Shown here one piece after another: positions 21,491-33,185 of a stretch of DNA of 64,000 nt (positions are counted from its first letter, which is position 1; the number at the start of each line of letters is the position of its first letter). Both the position numbers and the translations under genes were made by a program. The notes below the pieces were generated by a model. That model was not told where the DNA came from. It saw only the letters and a program-made list of their open reading frames with translations, and made no database searches. The DNA comes from Kwoniella bestiolae CBS 10118. Taxonomy: Eukaryota; Basidiomycota; Tremellomycetes; Tremellales; Cryptococcaceae. The DNA is taken from NCBI RefSeq assembly GCF_000512585.2, contig NC_089247.1, positions 62,001 through 126,000 on the forward strand, given 5' to 3'.

Positions 21491-23080
21491 TCAATCCCAA
21501 GCCTCTTCGGGCCATCTCTTGCCCTCCCGGGGCGCACGGAACTCGCCCACTAGGTTATCTGGCAACGTTTGTTCTTCGTTATCAAGCCAGAGTCGGATCA
21601 AGTGTCGTTGGTTCTTCTCGGAATCCTCGGAGGAAGTTCGCGCTACCATTGACAAAGGGCTGAGCGGTGGTTTCATCCCGATTGAGGTCTCACATACATA
21701 CCATGATATACAGTAACGTTATTGACATATTCCAGATCGCCCTTTTGTAGATCGAGATCGATGCTGTACTTCTCGGCCGTAAAGTGGACGGCATCCAAGG
21801 CTAAATGTTTCTCCTTTGGCAGAGGCTCAACATCCTCATCAGCGCCGTAGAAGCCGAAGTATGGTCTTCTGGAGTAAACCGAAATGACTTGATTGTCCCC
21901 GACCGGATGTATCAATCGTCTCCCTACCAGCGCAAAACATCAGTCCACGAGTAGCGGGCGAAACACCATTTCTAACGACATACCTTCGGGTTGATATCTG
22001 TTCTTCCAATCCGGTTTAGCGAGCTCTCTCACAATGTCTCGTCGGTTCTTGGCAAATTCGTTGTAAGTCTGAGCGACGGAAGACAACTGTGAAAGTCCTC
22101 CAGTCTCGGCTACTCCCAGTGTAAACAAAGAGATGATGCCGAGACTTCCATCATTATGAAAGACTGCGGATGCATGACACAGTGTCAGCTTGGAACTCTT
22201 TGAGAGTCAAGCAAGCTCACCTTGATTGCCGTTTGTTTGTCCTTTGACAACTAATGTTTGGGTGAGCAAATAAACTGAAGACGATACTAAGTTAGTTAAT
22301 CATGACAACTTACCAATTGGGGGTCGCTTGTCGGCTTCGATGTTTGTTATGTCTCTACAAATGGGTTCAGTATGGGCGGATGGTACGGGAGAAGGATTTT
22401 ACTTACCTGAGATGTACAATATTGTCTCCCTTGTTTGAGATTCTCTTGGAAGACACATAGGCTGAGATCCCAGCAAAGATGGAAATTTGCTTCGCTCGAG
22501 ACCATTCATCTACAGGCAAACCCCGCAATACTCTGAATCCCAGACCATGGTTGAGCTCGTGAGTGATTTGAGTGAGATTTTTGTACAAGTTGGTGTCATC
22601 CCCAATGGGGAATGTTGTCTTATCGATCTCGTTGTTCGAAATCGAGAGAGATTGGAAGTGATTGTAGGCTTCATTAATGAGTTTGATGTCCTCTTCCGTA
22701 AATCGGTACAGCCACTTCTCGGCTAGAGACAGTAAGCCTTCATCGCTAAAGGTGCAGGACTCACGTTGATTTATCAATACCTTGCCATCCCAGACACTGT
22801 TCGATACAACCTGATTGGGGAAGCCATCCGGTAACAGGTCGTTTTCCGGTTTAACGTATGCTGCTTGGTTGGAAGTCCACCACTTGAGATTTGGCTCATA
22901 CGGAGTGTCGAAAATTCTTCTCTAAACGATGTATTAGCATAAAGGAAACTTCGTGGTTGGAGTCCTACTTACCTTCTTTTCTTCAGCGTCGTAAGTGTCG
23001 TTACGAGCAGGCTTGATCCTCAAACCTTGAAAAGTATCATGTAAAGCAGCTGGCGGGGTTGCGACGACGGCGGCACTCAT
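21491..23080 (-). CDS. TauD/TfdA-family Fe(II)/2-oxoglutarate dioxygenase
   Basis: Non-haem iron, 2-oxoglutarate-dependent dioxygenase. Eight exons: 22973-23080, 22765-22921, 22407-22722, 22314-22354, 22221-22250, 21984-22163, 21702-21923, 21491-21642; about 401 residues. The start MSAAVVATPPAAL is at 23080. FHNDG supplies the first iron histidine and aspartate; the last histidine and 2-oxoglutarate arginine fit RHLIRLWLDN near the C-terminus. GLGFRVLRGLPVD and ETGGLSQLSSVAQTYNEFA are typical of fungal members. An alternative 39-nt fourth intron would add YLLTQTL-type residues (409 residues). Members hydroxylate taurine, sulfonates, betaines and other small acids; the substrate is unknown. 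It is divergent from a sugar-acid dehydratase. Confidence 0.87.
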
Positions 23081-23652
23081 AGTGAGAATGTTGTATGGTA
23101 CGTTTGTCACGGAGCATCCTGTCTGTGATGATAATGTACGCTCTGGTGCATATATGTATTCTTAGACTTAAGTGAGAAGATGTATAACATCAATTGACGC
23201 AATCTACTGACGCCATCGAGCGACATCACCTTAAATCACGGTCTCGTCCGAGATATGTCAACAAGCTGTCAGTCTAGACAAGCATGCATGGCTCTCACGT
23301 GAATCCCATCCTGCGTCCCCGGGTGGGAATGGGTATTGACGGGATGTCGGTTCCTCGGCATCTGTTTAAGACTGCGAGTACGTCTGTGTGAGCATCGGAG
23401 AGCATGGGGACCCCAATAACAAGGGATGATCTCGGGCTGAAGCAAGCGTGAAAAACAATGGTTCGGGATAAGTAAGGAGAAACCATCGGTCCGACCTGTA
23501 CCGAAGTGATGAGATGGGAGCCAACCGTAAGCTGCTTGATTCAGTGAGATGGTGCATGGGAGAATGTGGGAATCTTGATATATATGTGTCGTTCTCTGCT
23601 CATTATATTCAGACAAGCGTGAATATCAATCAATCAGTCAGCAAACAACAAC
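23081..23652. promoter_or_regulatory. Divergent promoter of dioxygenase and dehydratase
   Basis: About 570 bases. Contains CGGTCCG at 23487-23493 (CGG and CCG separated by one base) and scattered CGG triplets, compatible with zinc-cluster binding. No coding exon seen. Confidence 0.4.
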
Positions 23653-25801
23653 ATGTCACAACCTTGCGAGGGCTGCACTTGTGGAAGAGCTCAGGAAGCG
23701 CTAGCCCCTACATCTGGGGCTGGTCCTCGACAACTTCGTTCATACACATCCCCCGCGGAGAGCAACTCCAATGCTAGTGAAGGTATAGAGCCTGCGGTCC
23801 CATTGAGATCCAAGAAATGGTTCAATGATCCTCACGATCTTGGTGAGTGGTCTTTGCGCAATGACAGCGCTGATGAAAACAGGAATGTCCGCTCTTTATA
23901 CGGAAAGGTATCTGAATCAAGGTCTTACGGTACCTGAACTGTCTCCAATCAACAAACCCATCATCGGTATAGCGCAGACTGGCTCAGATCTAGCACCATG
24001 CAACAGATATCATGTAGAGCTCGCGAAAAGAGTTCGAGATGGTATTATCGCGGCGGGTGGTACACCACTAGAATTCCCTTGTCACCCTATTCAAGAGACC
24101 GGCAAAAGACCAACGGCGAGTCTTGATCGAAATCTGTCATATCTTTCCTTGGTAGAAGTGCTGTTTGGGTATCCTCTAGATGGTGTAGTGCTATTGACAG
24201 GGTGCGATAAAACGTGAGTGATTCGATCTGAGATCTGAAGACGGAGATTGATAATGTTTCAATAGCACTCCAGCTTTGCTCATGGCCGCGGCAACCGTGA
24301 ACATTCCTGCTATTGCTATGGTGAGTGTCCCTCTAGGTGAAATCAGATCGCTGCTGATCCTTCGACAGAATGTTGGCCCTATGTTAAACGGATACAGCGG
24401 TCGAAAGCTGATAGGATCAGGAGGTGTCGTATGGGAAAGTCGAGCTCAATTAGCTGCTGGAGAAATTACCGAAGCAGAGTTCTTGCACAATGTAGCATTG
24501 TCCGCCCCCAGGTGAGTCTCACTCGTTTCAATCACACGGCTGACATACAGTGCCGGACATTGTAACACCATCGGTACCGCTTCGACGATGAACGCCATGG
24601 CCGAAGCCTTGGGTATGGCCCTTCCAGGAAGTGCATCTATCCCTGCCGTCTACAGAGAACGAGGTGCTTGTGCCTACGCTACTGGTCTGCGAATCGTTCA
24701 ACTCGTTCGTGAAGATGTCAAGCCATCCGATATCATGACGAAGCAAGCTTTCGAAAACGCCATCGCATGTTGCGCTGCTATCGGAGGCTCAACCAATGCG
24801 CCTATCCACTTGAACGCCATTGCCAAACACGTAGGAGTAGAACTTGATTGTGATGATTGGGAAAGAGTAGGGTACAAGTTGCCCTTGATCCTGAATGTTC
24901 AACCTGCCGGACAATGGTTATGCGAGGAATATCATCGAGCAGGGGGTTTACCAGGTGAGCTGCAAGTCTTCACACTAACTTAACATGTTTGTTAACCCAA
25001 TCTTCTATAGCCATCGTTGCCGAGTTGCTCGAACACAAAGCCTTGCCTCATCCCGATGCTCTGACAGTATCTGGTAAATCCATTGGCGATAACTGTCTAG
25101 GTGACTTATCGCAAGATCGACGAGTGATCGTTCCATTCGATGACCCTCTGGTCGCAGAAGCCGGGTTCCTGCATCTCAAGGGATCCTTGTTCAACAGTGG
25201 TATCATGAAGACTTCCGTCATTTCCAAGGCATTCCGGGAACAGTACCTATCCAACCCTAACGATCCCATGGCTTTCGAAGGTCCCGTTGCTGTATTTGAC
25301 GGACCAGAAGACTACCACCACAGAATTGAGAAATCTCCCCACATCGGGCCCGGAACTATCCTCATCATGCGTGGTGCTGGACCAGTAGGATATCCTGGTG
25401 CAGCAGAAGTAGTGAACATGATCCCGCCTGGTGAATTGATCAAGAAGGGTATAGAATTACCGTGTATAGGTGATGGAAGACAAAGTGGTACTAGTGGAAG
25501 TCCATCGATCTTGAATGCTAGTCCGGAAGCTGCGACCGGTGGTATGTTGGGTTACTTGAAAGATGGCGATAAGGTCAGAATCGATTTGCTGAAGAGGACT
25601 GCCGATGTATTGCTGAGTGCAGAGGAGATTGAGGAGAGGAAGAGGGAAGTGGGCTTGTATCAATTCCCAAAGAGTCAAACACCATGGCAAGAGATATACA
25701 GAGGATCAGTGTCGGAATTGAGTGAAGGTATGGTGATCAAGAGTGCTGTCAAATATCAACGTCTGGCTCAAACTCAAGGTATTCCAAGGCAGAACCATTG
25801 A
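23653..25801 (+). CDS. IlvD/Edd-family dehydratase (sugar-acid type)
   Basis: Fe-S dehydratase acting on aldonic acids or dihydroxy acids. Exons 23653-23842, 23883-24213, 24266-24320, 24369-24511, 24551-24954 and 25011-25801 give 637 residues. The cluster cysteines fall in LAPCNRYH, TGCDKTTPALLMA (over an intron) and SAGHCNTIGTASTMN. LEFPCHPIQETGKRPTASLD, GGSTNAPIHLNAIAKH, IMKTSVIS and GDGRQSGTSGSPSILN are typical of the arabonate/xylonate/galactonate dehydratase branch rather than of mitochondrial Ilv3. The N-terminus, MSQPCEGCTCGRAQ, adds a CxxCxC cluster not usual in the family, and no mitochondrial presequence is evident. The first intron is only 40 nt. Its neighbour dioxygenase and regulator suggest a catabolic pathway; the exact substrate is open. 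Confidence 0.9.
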
Positions 25802-25917
25802 TCACGTTTGAAGTCTACGTGTCAGTTCGAGTTTAGTAGTCATATGCTATGAATGTATCAAGGTTCATGTCCGAACGAATTGATCCCATACAACATGATA
25901 CTTACAGTATACACCTT

Positions 25918-28364
25918 CTAAATCAATAACAAACCTCCCTCGTACAGCTCAAACATGACTGTCCGCCAATGAATTTCTGCCTGCTCACTAATGCCTTCCG
26001 CTCTTCTTTTCCATACCTCTTCCATCAATCTAAGAGCACTTCGGGTGTTACCAAAAGATGTCCCATCATCGCCTAACCTAACGAATCGATTTCGGAAAAC
26101 CCGCTGCAAGGCCGGTCGCTCAGCGTGACATCCCGCGATGACGATGGGGAAGATCATGAGTTTGTCGGTCGCTCCTTGGGCATCACATTTGTCCAAAGCT
26201 AACAGAGCGTCCGCAGTGTCTTGAACGGCAGTTGCGATGTCGGGAACTATCACTAGCCATAAGCAAGATGCGATTGGCTGGCGTACACTCCACTCACCAT
26301 TCGGATAACACCCATCCAAAACAGTAGCCAATAACACTCTCACACCATGATGGAAGACATTGCTCATCGCCATTCTTTGAACAGTCGACGGGTCATCTGG
26401 CTGAAAAAGATGTTCCTCTCGCCATTTCCGTTCCATCAGCAGCCTCTCGATCGAGTCAGCTCGCTCAACAAGAGCACGATGTGATAATGTTCCTGATCGA
26501 ATGGCTTTCTCTTTCCATTCTGATAGTGCGACCGTCTCTGCCAAGGCAAGTCTCTGAAACGCCAATTGATCAGTTCAGATCGGGAAGCACGTCCTGCACA
26601 CTTACTGTAGTGTTATCGCAACCCATGACCGTCTCTCGAAGTAGTTTAGACACGTTTCCTTGAGTCCGATATTGATCCAGCATGAACACTCGGTATACCG
26701 GTAGATGCAGGGACGCCTTGTTTTGAGTGAGAGACATGAGAATGTCCACCCACATCAGTGGACTGATGAGATGACCTAAACGGTCCATCAAGGGGGAAAT
26801 GTCGATCTGGTGCCTACAAATGGTGGATCAGCGTCAGTTTCAGACACGGAGGGACCACAGTGGCAGAGGACCTCGCTCACCTAGACGTGTTGACGTTTGA
26901 TCCTATCCCGCCTACTCCTGTCAACACCGCAGTCAAACATCTCCTGCACAGCTCGGCCGTCTCCACCCAGCTTTTGGTCTCTCCTCCGTCGAATAGGTTG
27001 AAACTATTCGCTGAGAGTGCGGCTAATATCGAATCGTCCGATCCAAGTTCAGAAGTAGGGACTGATTTCAGTTCTCTGATTATCGCCTGGATGGTTGTTC
27101 GTGCAAAAACATCATCCGAATTAGGGATGTTATGAGAGCTTGCATGGTCTGCACCTATATTCCCATCCATCAGGATTGGTTGACGGCGTTTCTTGTGGGC
27201 AATATGCAGAGCGGCAATGGCAGAAAAGGCTTGAAGGACACGAGGGTTTTGTAGGGCAAGGGGAGCGACGAGATCGGAGATCGGTTGATTATCGAATCGA
27301 AATTGCAGAGGAAGAATGACAGTAAGGTAGTGGTGGAAATACCGCATATCCTCGAGGTTTTCTCTGGATTCCAAAGCGCTCGGATAAGGGAACCATAGTG
27401 TATTTGGCAATTGAGGATATAAGGGGAAGTAGGCATTATCATCGGACGGTTTGGTGGGAGGTACGAGTCCAAGTAGATTGAGTATATCAGGATCGATCAG
27501 CGGCGAAGAGACGGTTGACTGAGAAGAAAATGGTGCCGGGAGTGGATCGACAGCTTGAGCATGAGTCGATGATGTTGCTGTTGGGTTATATTGGGAGGTA
27601 TATAGACCTCTTGTATGTCCACTATCATAACCGTAGCTTGTGGGATAAGATCCCCCCGGCATGGGTACGGGGGTGTTTGTAGGAACTGATGTTGTTACCA
27701 CCTGCTGATATGTTGCGGTCTTCGCAGGCACTATTGGCTTATCTACCAGCATCTCCACTTGATCTTCAGGACTGTACACCTAATGTTAAGGAAATAACGG
27801 ATAAGTATCCGGCAGTTGAATGTCAGCCTTTAAGACACTCACACTCCGTCCATCATCCCCTCTACCAGATACTGATGCTGCTCTCTCTGCCCAATGACTT
27901 CTCATCTTCGCCGACCTAGTTTCGTTGACGGTTTGTTTGCTGATACCAAACATCAGATTCATGCTTGAATGGCTTCAGACACACTACTCACATTTGAGCG
28001 GTAGCATCTTTCACCTTATCCTTCTTATTCATCCACCCAGGTCTCTTCGCATCGTATCCCATGCAATCCAAGCCCAGCCTGATACAAGCACCGCAGGCTG
28101 GTTTGCCCTCATCGCATTTCTGTTGGACAGGTCAAAACCAAAGGCGCCATCTACGATTCAAACCGCACTCACCTTCTTCCTCAACCTACACGTCAAGCAA
28201 CCAGATTTCTTCCTTTGATTCTTGCCAGTACGTGGTGTCTCGCTTGAGCTAGGTGAGGGTGAGGGTGGAGGTGGGAACGAAGAGGTCGAAGAGGATGCCA
28301 AAGTTTGAGAATGAAGGTCGAACGAAGGGTAGGCTGAAGAGCTAGGACCAGCGCCAAATTCCAT
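25918..28364 (-). CDS. Zn2Cys6 transcription factor (Fungal_trans_2 type)
   Basis: Nuclear regulator. ATG at 28364; first exon 28173-28364 is Ser/Pro-rich and ends GKNQRKKSGCLTCRLRKK, spliced to KCDEGKPACGACIRLGLDC, so the complete zinc cluster spans one intron. A long linker rich in S, T, P and Q follows. Then come RYFHHYLTVILPLQFRFDN and PRVLQAFSAIAALHIAHKKRR, the block typical of the Fungal_trans_2 domain, and further helices (CRRCLTAVLTGVGG, DRLGHLISPLMWVDILMSL, VYRVFMLDQYRTQG). The C-terminus, RSALRLMEEVWKRR to YEGGLLLI at 25918, is also typical. About eight exons, the second to fourth small. It is convergent with the dehydratase and may control it. The target sequence is unknown. Confidence 0.9.
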
Positions 28365-28800
28365 CTTCTGTCGATGTTATGTATTCTACCGATTACCTCA
28401 AGCTACTCATCGGACGGTCAGATCGCCCAGCGGTCTCACGATCTGTGTATTGAGAGTGACGATGTATGGAGAGAGTATAAGACAGATGATAGATGTGCTA
28501 TCAGAGACAAGGATAGGAAAAAGAAAAGCAACTCGATCCCAGATTGAATTTCAGAATGAGATCCGCACAGTTTCACCGAATCCGGATCAACGGATAAATG
28601 CACAAATTTAATCATACTAATCAGATAGGACCTTTTCTTTCTTACCATCTCTTCTGCGATTCATGCATGGAAGACTCTGGTCTATATGAGACTCAAGCTA
28701 TGTGTGAGGGGTTGCAGCATAAAAGGAGAATTATGGGATCTTATGGTGTGCATGGTATGCACGGACTATGTATATAGATATATCATCTGAGAGAACGCCT
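28365..28800. other. Intergenic region upstream of the regulator
   Basis: About 440 bases holding the promoter and 5' leader of the zinc-cluster gene and the 3' flank of the amino-acid transporter. AT-rich at 28768-28785. No gene seen. Confidence 0.35.
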
Positions 28801-30879
28801 CTAATTCGAACCACTATTATCTGCACAACTGAATGGTCTGCAAACAGATTTTCCACAGTCAGCTCGGCCACAAGAGGAGCTTGATACACCAGATGACAAC
28901 TCACTGTGACAAAGCGCCGTCCTGGAAGTCCTTATGTATAGTCACCACAGCAGCGTACGTCCCAGACACCAGGATGAACCAACCGATAAAGTGGAAGGTA
29001 ATGTTCATGGCCATCAAGGCATACCATTTCTTGGATCCTCTGTTGGTAGCTCTCCAGTGGTCCCATACCCACATGTAGGTCTCCGTTTGACTGTCGTATA
29101 TCATCAGCAAGGAGGGTGGCTCGAGCCCAAGGATTCGTTTCCACTCACATGCAGATAAGAGTACCTAGCAAAGCTCCAATCAAACTTATGAGATCATTGA
29201 AGAATGGGATGGCTTCGGCGATGATGAAGGCAAGAATAGATGTGATGGAGATACAACCACTACGAAAAGATTAGCAGAATCAATATGAACAGTGTGAGAT
29301 ATCACTCACTACCACACGGCATAGTGGGTTGGTGTGTTTTTAGAGAGATGTACTGATTTTCGTAAAATTCGAACAAACACTGCGAAGAAAAGGTCAGCTA
29401 AGTTCATCGGGAACACAATTGGACTAACCATATTTAGCCGCAGTATGTACCAAAATCAGACCGCCTGCAGCTAGGCCAGGTAAGGCAAGACCATAACAGA
29501 CCTGTGATTACCGGTCAGCTTTCGATAAAATGACGTTCACAAAACCGGTACTCACCTTCTTGATGGTGTGACCAGCAGTACCCAAAGCTGGCGAGGCGAT
29601 ATATTCACCCGCGTAGTGATACACAACAGCAGCGACGATCTGGACAAGGGCAATAAAGGATCACATCAATATGCCAGTGTTATCCGGATGATGATCTGAG
29701 GTAACTCACGAGATAAACCGTAGTCATCAAAGTTTGACCGACGATAACACTCTTGGTGAAATCCTTGGGTTCCCTCATTTCTCCAACAATACTGAAATAA
29801 TTGGGTGTTCCAGCATACGAGAAGATGATGATACAGACCGCGTTGATAGCATCGATGAATGATGGGGTAGCTGCTATTTGAGTATTGATTGACCAATCGT
29901 CTCCTGGGGGGGCTAAGTCGGATACGCCAAGAGAGATCATGAGAGTGATAACGGAGGACATGATACTGGCCAGACCTAACCATCCCAGCCATGATATACG
30001 GGAGAGCGTCTGGATGGAAGCGAGAGCACCGATGATGACCATAGCTACGATCGCCCAGACTACCGTGCATGTAGCATGTTCCGTGATGGTGTTGAACGCG
30101 ACTGACATCGATAAAAAGCTTGCACCCGTGACAGCGACGATTTGTAGCTGCACAAGATTTAAGTCAAGGAGCAACGAAGGAATACCAACTAATTTACTTA
30201 CCCAGAAAGCGAATCCCAAGATCTCCCTTCCCCAGAAACCGAACAGCATGTAACCAACACTGCAAAGGCTCAGCTAACTTGGACTCCGTGGACTCGAGAC
30301 GGACAGTTGCTCACTCTGCTACGGTGTATACCTCGGGATGGTTGAGCTTGAAAGTACCAACGACATAATCCGACCCTGCATCAACAATTGTCAACCGATA
30401 TCCAGGAAGATTTGGGATGAAAGGATTGGCTCACAACCGACGATCAAGGCAATGGCGACAATGACTATTATACCAGGTACCAAGCCTAATATGTTGAAAG
30501 CGGTTGGCTAGACAGAATTCGTTCGGCTCAGCGTCACTGTACAGCTGAAAGAAAACCAGTGTCAACTCACCAATCCAAGAATACCCAAGCCGACCTGGGT
30601 TTTCAGCTGAAGTACAGTCGCCTTGATCCTGAGCGAACGTCAGCCTTGGTTGTATAAAATGGAGTATAAAACTCACCACGATAGGGACCTGTAATTCGGT
30701 CCATCGCCTTCTATCGTACCCCAGACAGCATCCACCAATTTTCCCTGCTCCAGCTCTGGTTGTGACCCCGCTTTTCCAACTTCCAAATCCGAGATTTTCC
30801 CTTCCTCCGCACGATCTGCAAGGGCATAAGAGTCCCTATCCGTCTCACTAGTTCTGTCATCAGCGATTTTATTGCTCAT
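28801..30879 (-). CDS. AAAP-family amino acid transporter
   Basis: Membrane permease of the amino acid/auxin permease family (Mtr/Avt type), importing neutral or aromatic amino acids in relatives. ATG at 30879 opens an acidic cytosolic tail (DDRTSETDRDSYALADRAEE), then KATVLQLKTQVGLGILGLP, the conserved first helix. Further helices: VPGIIVIVAIALIVGWSDYV, LQIVAVTGASFLSMSVAFNTI, WAIVAMVIIGALASIQ, AINAVCIIIFSYAGTPNYF with EMREPKDFTKS, and so on to FHFIGWFILVSGTYAAV. About nine exons. The last intron (28838-28904) joins ALSQ to PFSCADNSGSN, the characteristic C-terminal PFSCADNS of fungal members; without it the frame stops at 28902. Around ten or eleven membrane helices. Confidence 0.9.
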
Positions 30880-31548
30880 TATGTGACGTGTTTATCTTGC
30901 GGGGACGATAAGATAATGAGATACAGAATCAGAATCTTCGGTCGGACCATGAACGATGTTATTAATGCCTCCTAGTCGACTGACACGGAGCTTGACTTTT
31001 TTCAGAGTCGACATTTTCGATCTCAGCCGGTATTTCTCGCTTGGAGAACTCAAGACAGCAACACATCCGAGGACATTCATACAGCTGTTGCAACTCGAAG
31101 ATGAAGCACATGGTGAACGTGATGGTTCAGAGTGTATAGTATCAGGGAGAAAGAGGAGAGAGAGAGAAAAGAAACTAAACGAGATGCGAGGTGAAAGACT
31201 GTTTCCCCTTAAAATTAAGCGAGTTAACCCAGATCACGTGTTCACCCATCCCCCTCCCGATGCACAAAGTCTTTCTCATGCATGTCAAGTCAGATACAGA
31301 TAGTTGACCTCGACCTACTCAAGGATAGCATCTGTATAGAGACAGTCCTGGGTGACAGCGATTGTGACACATGGGCCCGAAGCGGAATAATTACATATCA
31401 GATAACTCATGAACAAGCATTACACCACACCGAAAAGTGTCCTGACAGGCGGTCAGCCGATTATAAGGGTAATATGAGAACTCTACACCAGAAGAGAACG
31501 AAATGTTATAACGCCTATTATATCCTTCAAGCGATCTTCCGACGATCT
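30880..31548. other. Intergenic region
   Basis: About 670 bases between two minus-strand genes; it should hold the amino-acid transporter promoter, including a CACGTG element near 31236 and a purine-rich stretch near 31140-31180. No coding exon supported. Confidence 0.35.
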
Positions 31549-32319
31549 CTAAGGGAAGATTGGGGGAAGAACGACCTTCTCTCCGTAATATGTTCTATAG
31601 CAATCTTGTTTCGCTGACGCAGTCCTGAGATCAAACGCGATCGACCCGCATAGGATATAACTGTATTGCAACCAGTCGTAATCACCTGGGCTTACGGTGA
31701 GTTTCTATTGGTGACAAGATGGTGAGCTACTCAGTCCGATCAATGCAATCAATCATGTGGAAGAGCAGCATACTCACGACACGTTGCTGTTCGTATGCGT
31801 CAAAATCTACCAGCCCAGAAGTCTCGGCGATAAAGGTGCCATTCCCTTTATCCCCATTATCAAAGTATCCATACCAAGTCGCTTCCTCAAATACAATCGC
31901 AGTATCGTAGTACTGAACGAACTTGTTGGTGATCACTCCTTTGGTGATGTGGCCGTTGAACGCTGGGCCTTCGAGAATTCCTCCAACGAATGTGTTGACT
32001 GTCTCGTTTTGTAAGCTGTGTACTTGCTTGAAAAGGTTTCTTAAGCGATATGGCGTTTTCACTCACTGTTTTCTGTGATGCCAGTTTGGAAGATGATGGG
32101 AGAAGGTTGACCAAAAGCGTAGGTGATCGTGAAGAGATAGTCGAAATTGTAACTGTATGAGGGATATCCTTTACCGCCGTTGTCTCTTGGGGATGGAGTT
32201 TGATCCTTCTTCTGCTGTTCGTGGGCGCCCCCACTACCGCTTCCTTGGGTGGCCATAGCCTGAGAGAGTGAAGCTAGAATCGCCCAGATCGCTAAGAATA
32301 GAGAGAGTTTGAAAGCCAT
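31549..32319 (-). CDS. Secreted DUF3237-like protein
   Basis: 209-residue protein from exons 32067-32319, 31778-31998 and 31549-31704. It starts with a signal peptide (MAFKLSLFLAIWAILASLSQ, cut after AMA), then a Gly/Ser/Gln-rich linker. Next is a beta-rich domain beginning FDYLFTITYAFGQ and VNTFVGGILEGPAFNGHITKGV, which matches the DUF3237 pattern of a barrel with a conserved LEGP turn. The C-terminal exon adds LTVSPGDYDWLQYSYILCGS and ends VLPPIFP. DUF3237 has no established biochemical role that I can name; related small barrels bind hydrophobic ligands. No lipid-anchor or dibasic site. Secretion is inferred from the signal peptide. Confidence 0.75.
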
Positions 32320-33185
32320 ATTCGAATTGGCCTCGGTAGCGCACGGTTCTCGAGTGGAGAGGATTCGAGAGAATAATAGATGCTATAGACCAGTAGTCAA
32401 ACGGTGTGGGGGATGATCATTATAATCAAGAGCTAGACACGGTCAGTGACCATTCTTATACTATCATGACTGTCTCGTTTTGGTAATGTTGACACGATGA
32501 TCCCTCCCGTATCCATTTGCTTGCCTTCCACCTACAGTGCCTTGCCAAGAATCCTGGGTGGGTATGAGAAAAAGTTAGTCACCTGCATCTTGGCGGACAC
32601 ACACTAGCCTTGAGAGATAAGGATAAATCACTGTTGCAAAACTGTTTACGACGTTCTGTGGAATGACATGGGGCCTTGTTCCCGTAACTTTAATAGCCGC
32701 GCATTGGTCTGAGCTATGTTCTACACCTATGATTGCAGCTAGTGACAGACGAAACCATCATGATCTCCCCGCGCTGGCCCGTCCGAACGATCCGGCTTGT
32801 TGTGGGAACAAGTTTGTTAATCCGTCTTGGACGTTTCGATCACACGCGATGGTGATCTTCTGGATTCAAGTGGTCCACGTAGCGTTGCGGCTGTTCCACG
32901 GATTGCTGTGTGACTTGATGGGAGCGGAGTAGTCAACTCTATAGCTGCCATCGAGGAGCAGACAACCCGCGGTATTGACGTTATTGTGCTTCATGGACAT
33001 AACTATGCAGATCCCTCCACCCCGAGTCTCGGTGATCTTATGCGATAACTCATACTTTGTGACCCGCTCCAGTGAATTACCGAAATGTCCACTCAGATAT
33101 ATATATACGAAAAAAGGTACATACCCCCTTCGTTCCCTCTATCTTATTCCATCCCGCTTGACATACATGCTCCCACCCCCACACA
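32320..33185. promoter_or_regulatory. Divergent intergenic region
   Basis: About 870 bases between the DUF3237-like gene and an SDR. AGATATATATATACG near 33097-33110 is a good TATA candidate for the SDR. A short plus-strand frame at 32663-32932 has no domain and is not called. Confidence 0.4.

Noticed and set aside
21274..21663. Plus-strand frame with a hydrophobic start resembling a signal peptide
   Set aside because: Its 3' half is antisense to the last exon of the TauD-like gene and it has no domain.
32663..32932. 89-codon plus-strand frame in the DUF3237/SDR intergenic region
   Set aside because: No domain and no conserved motif; most likely chance.
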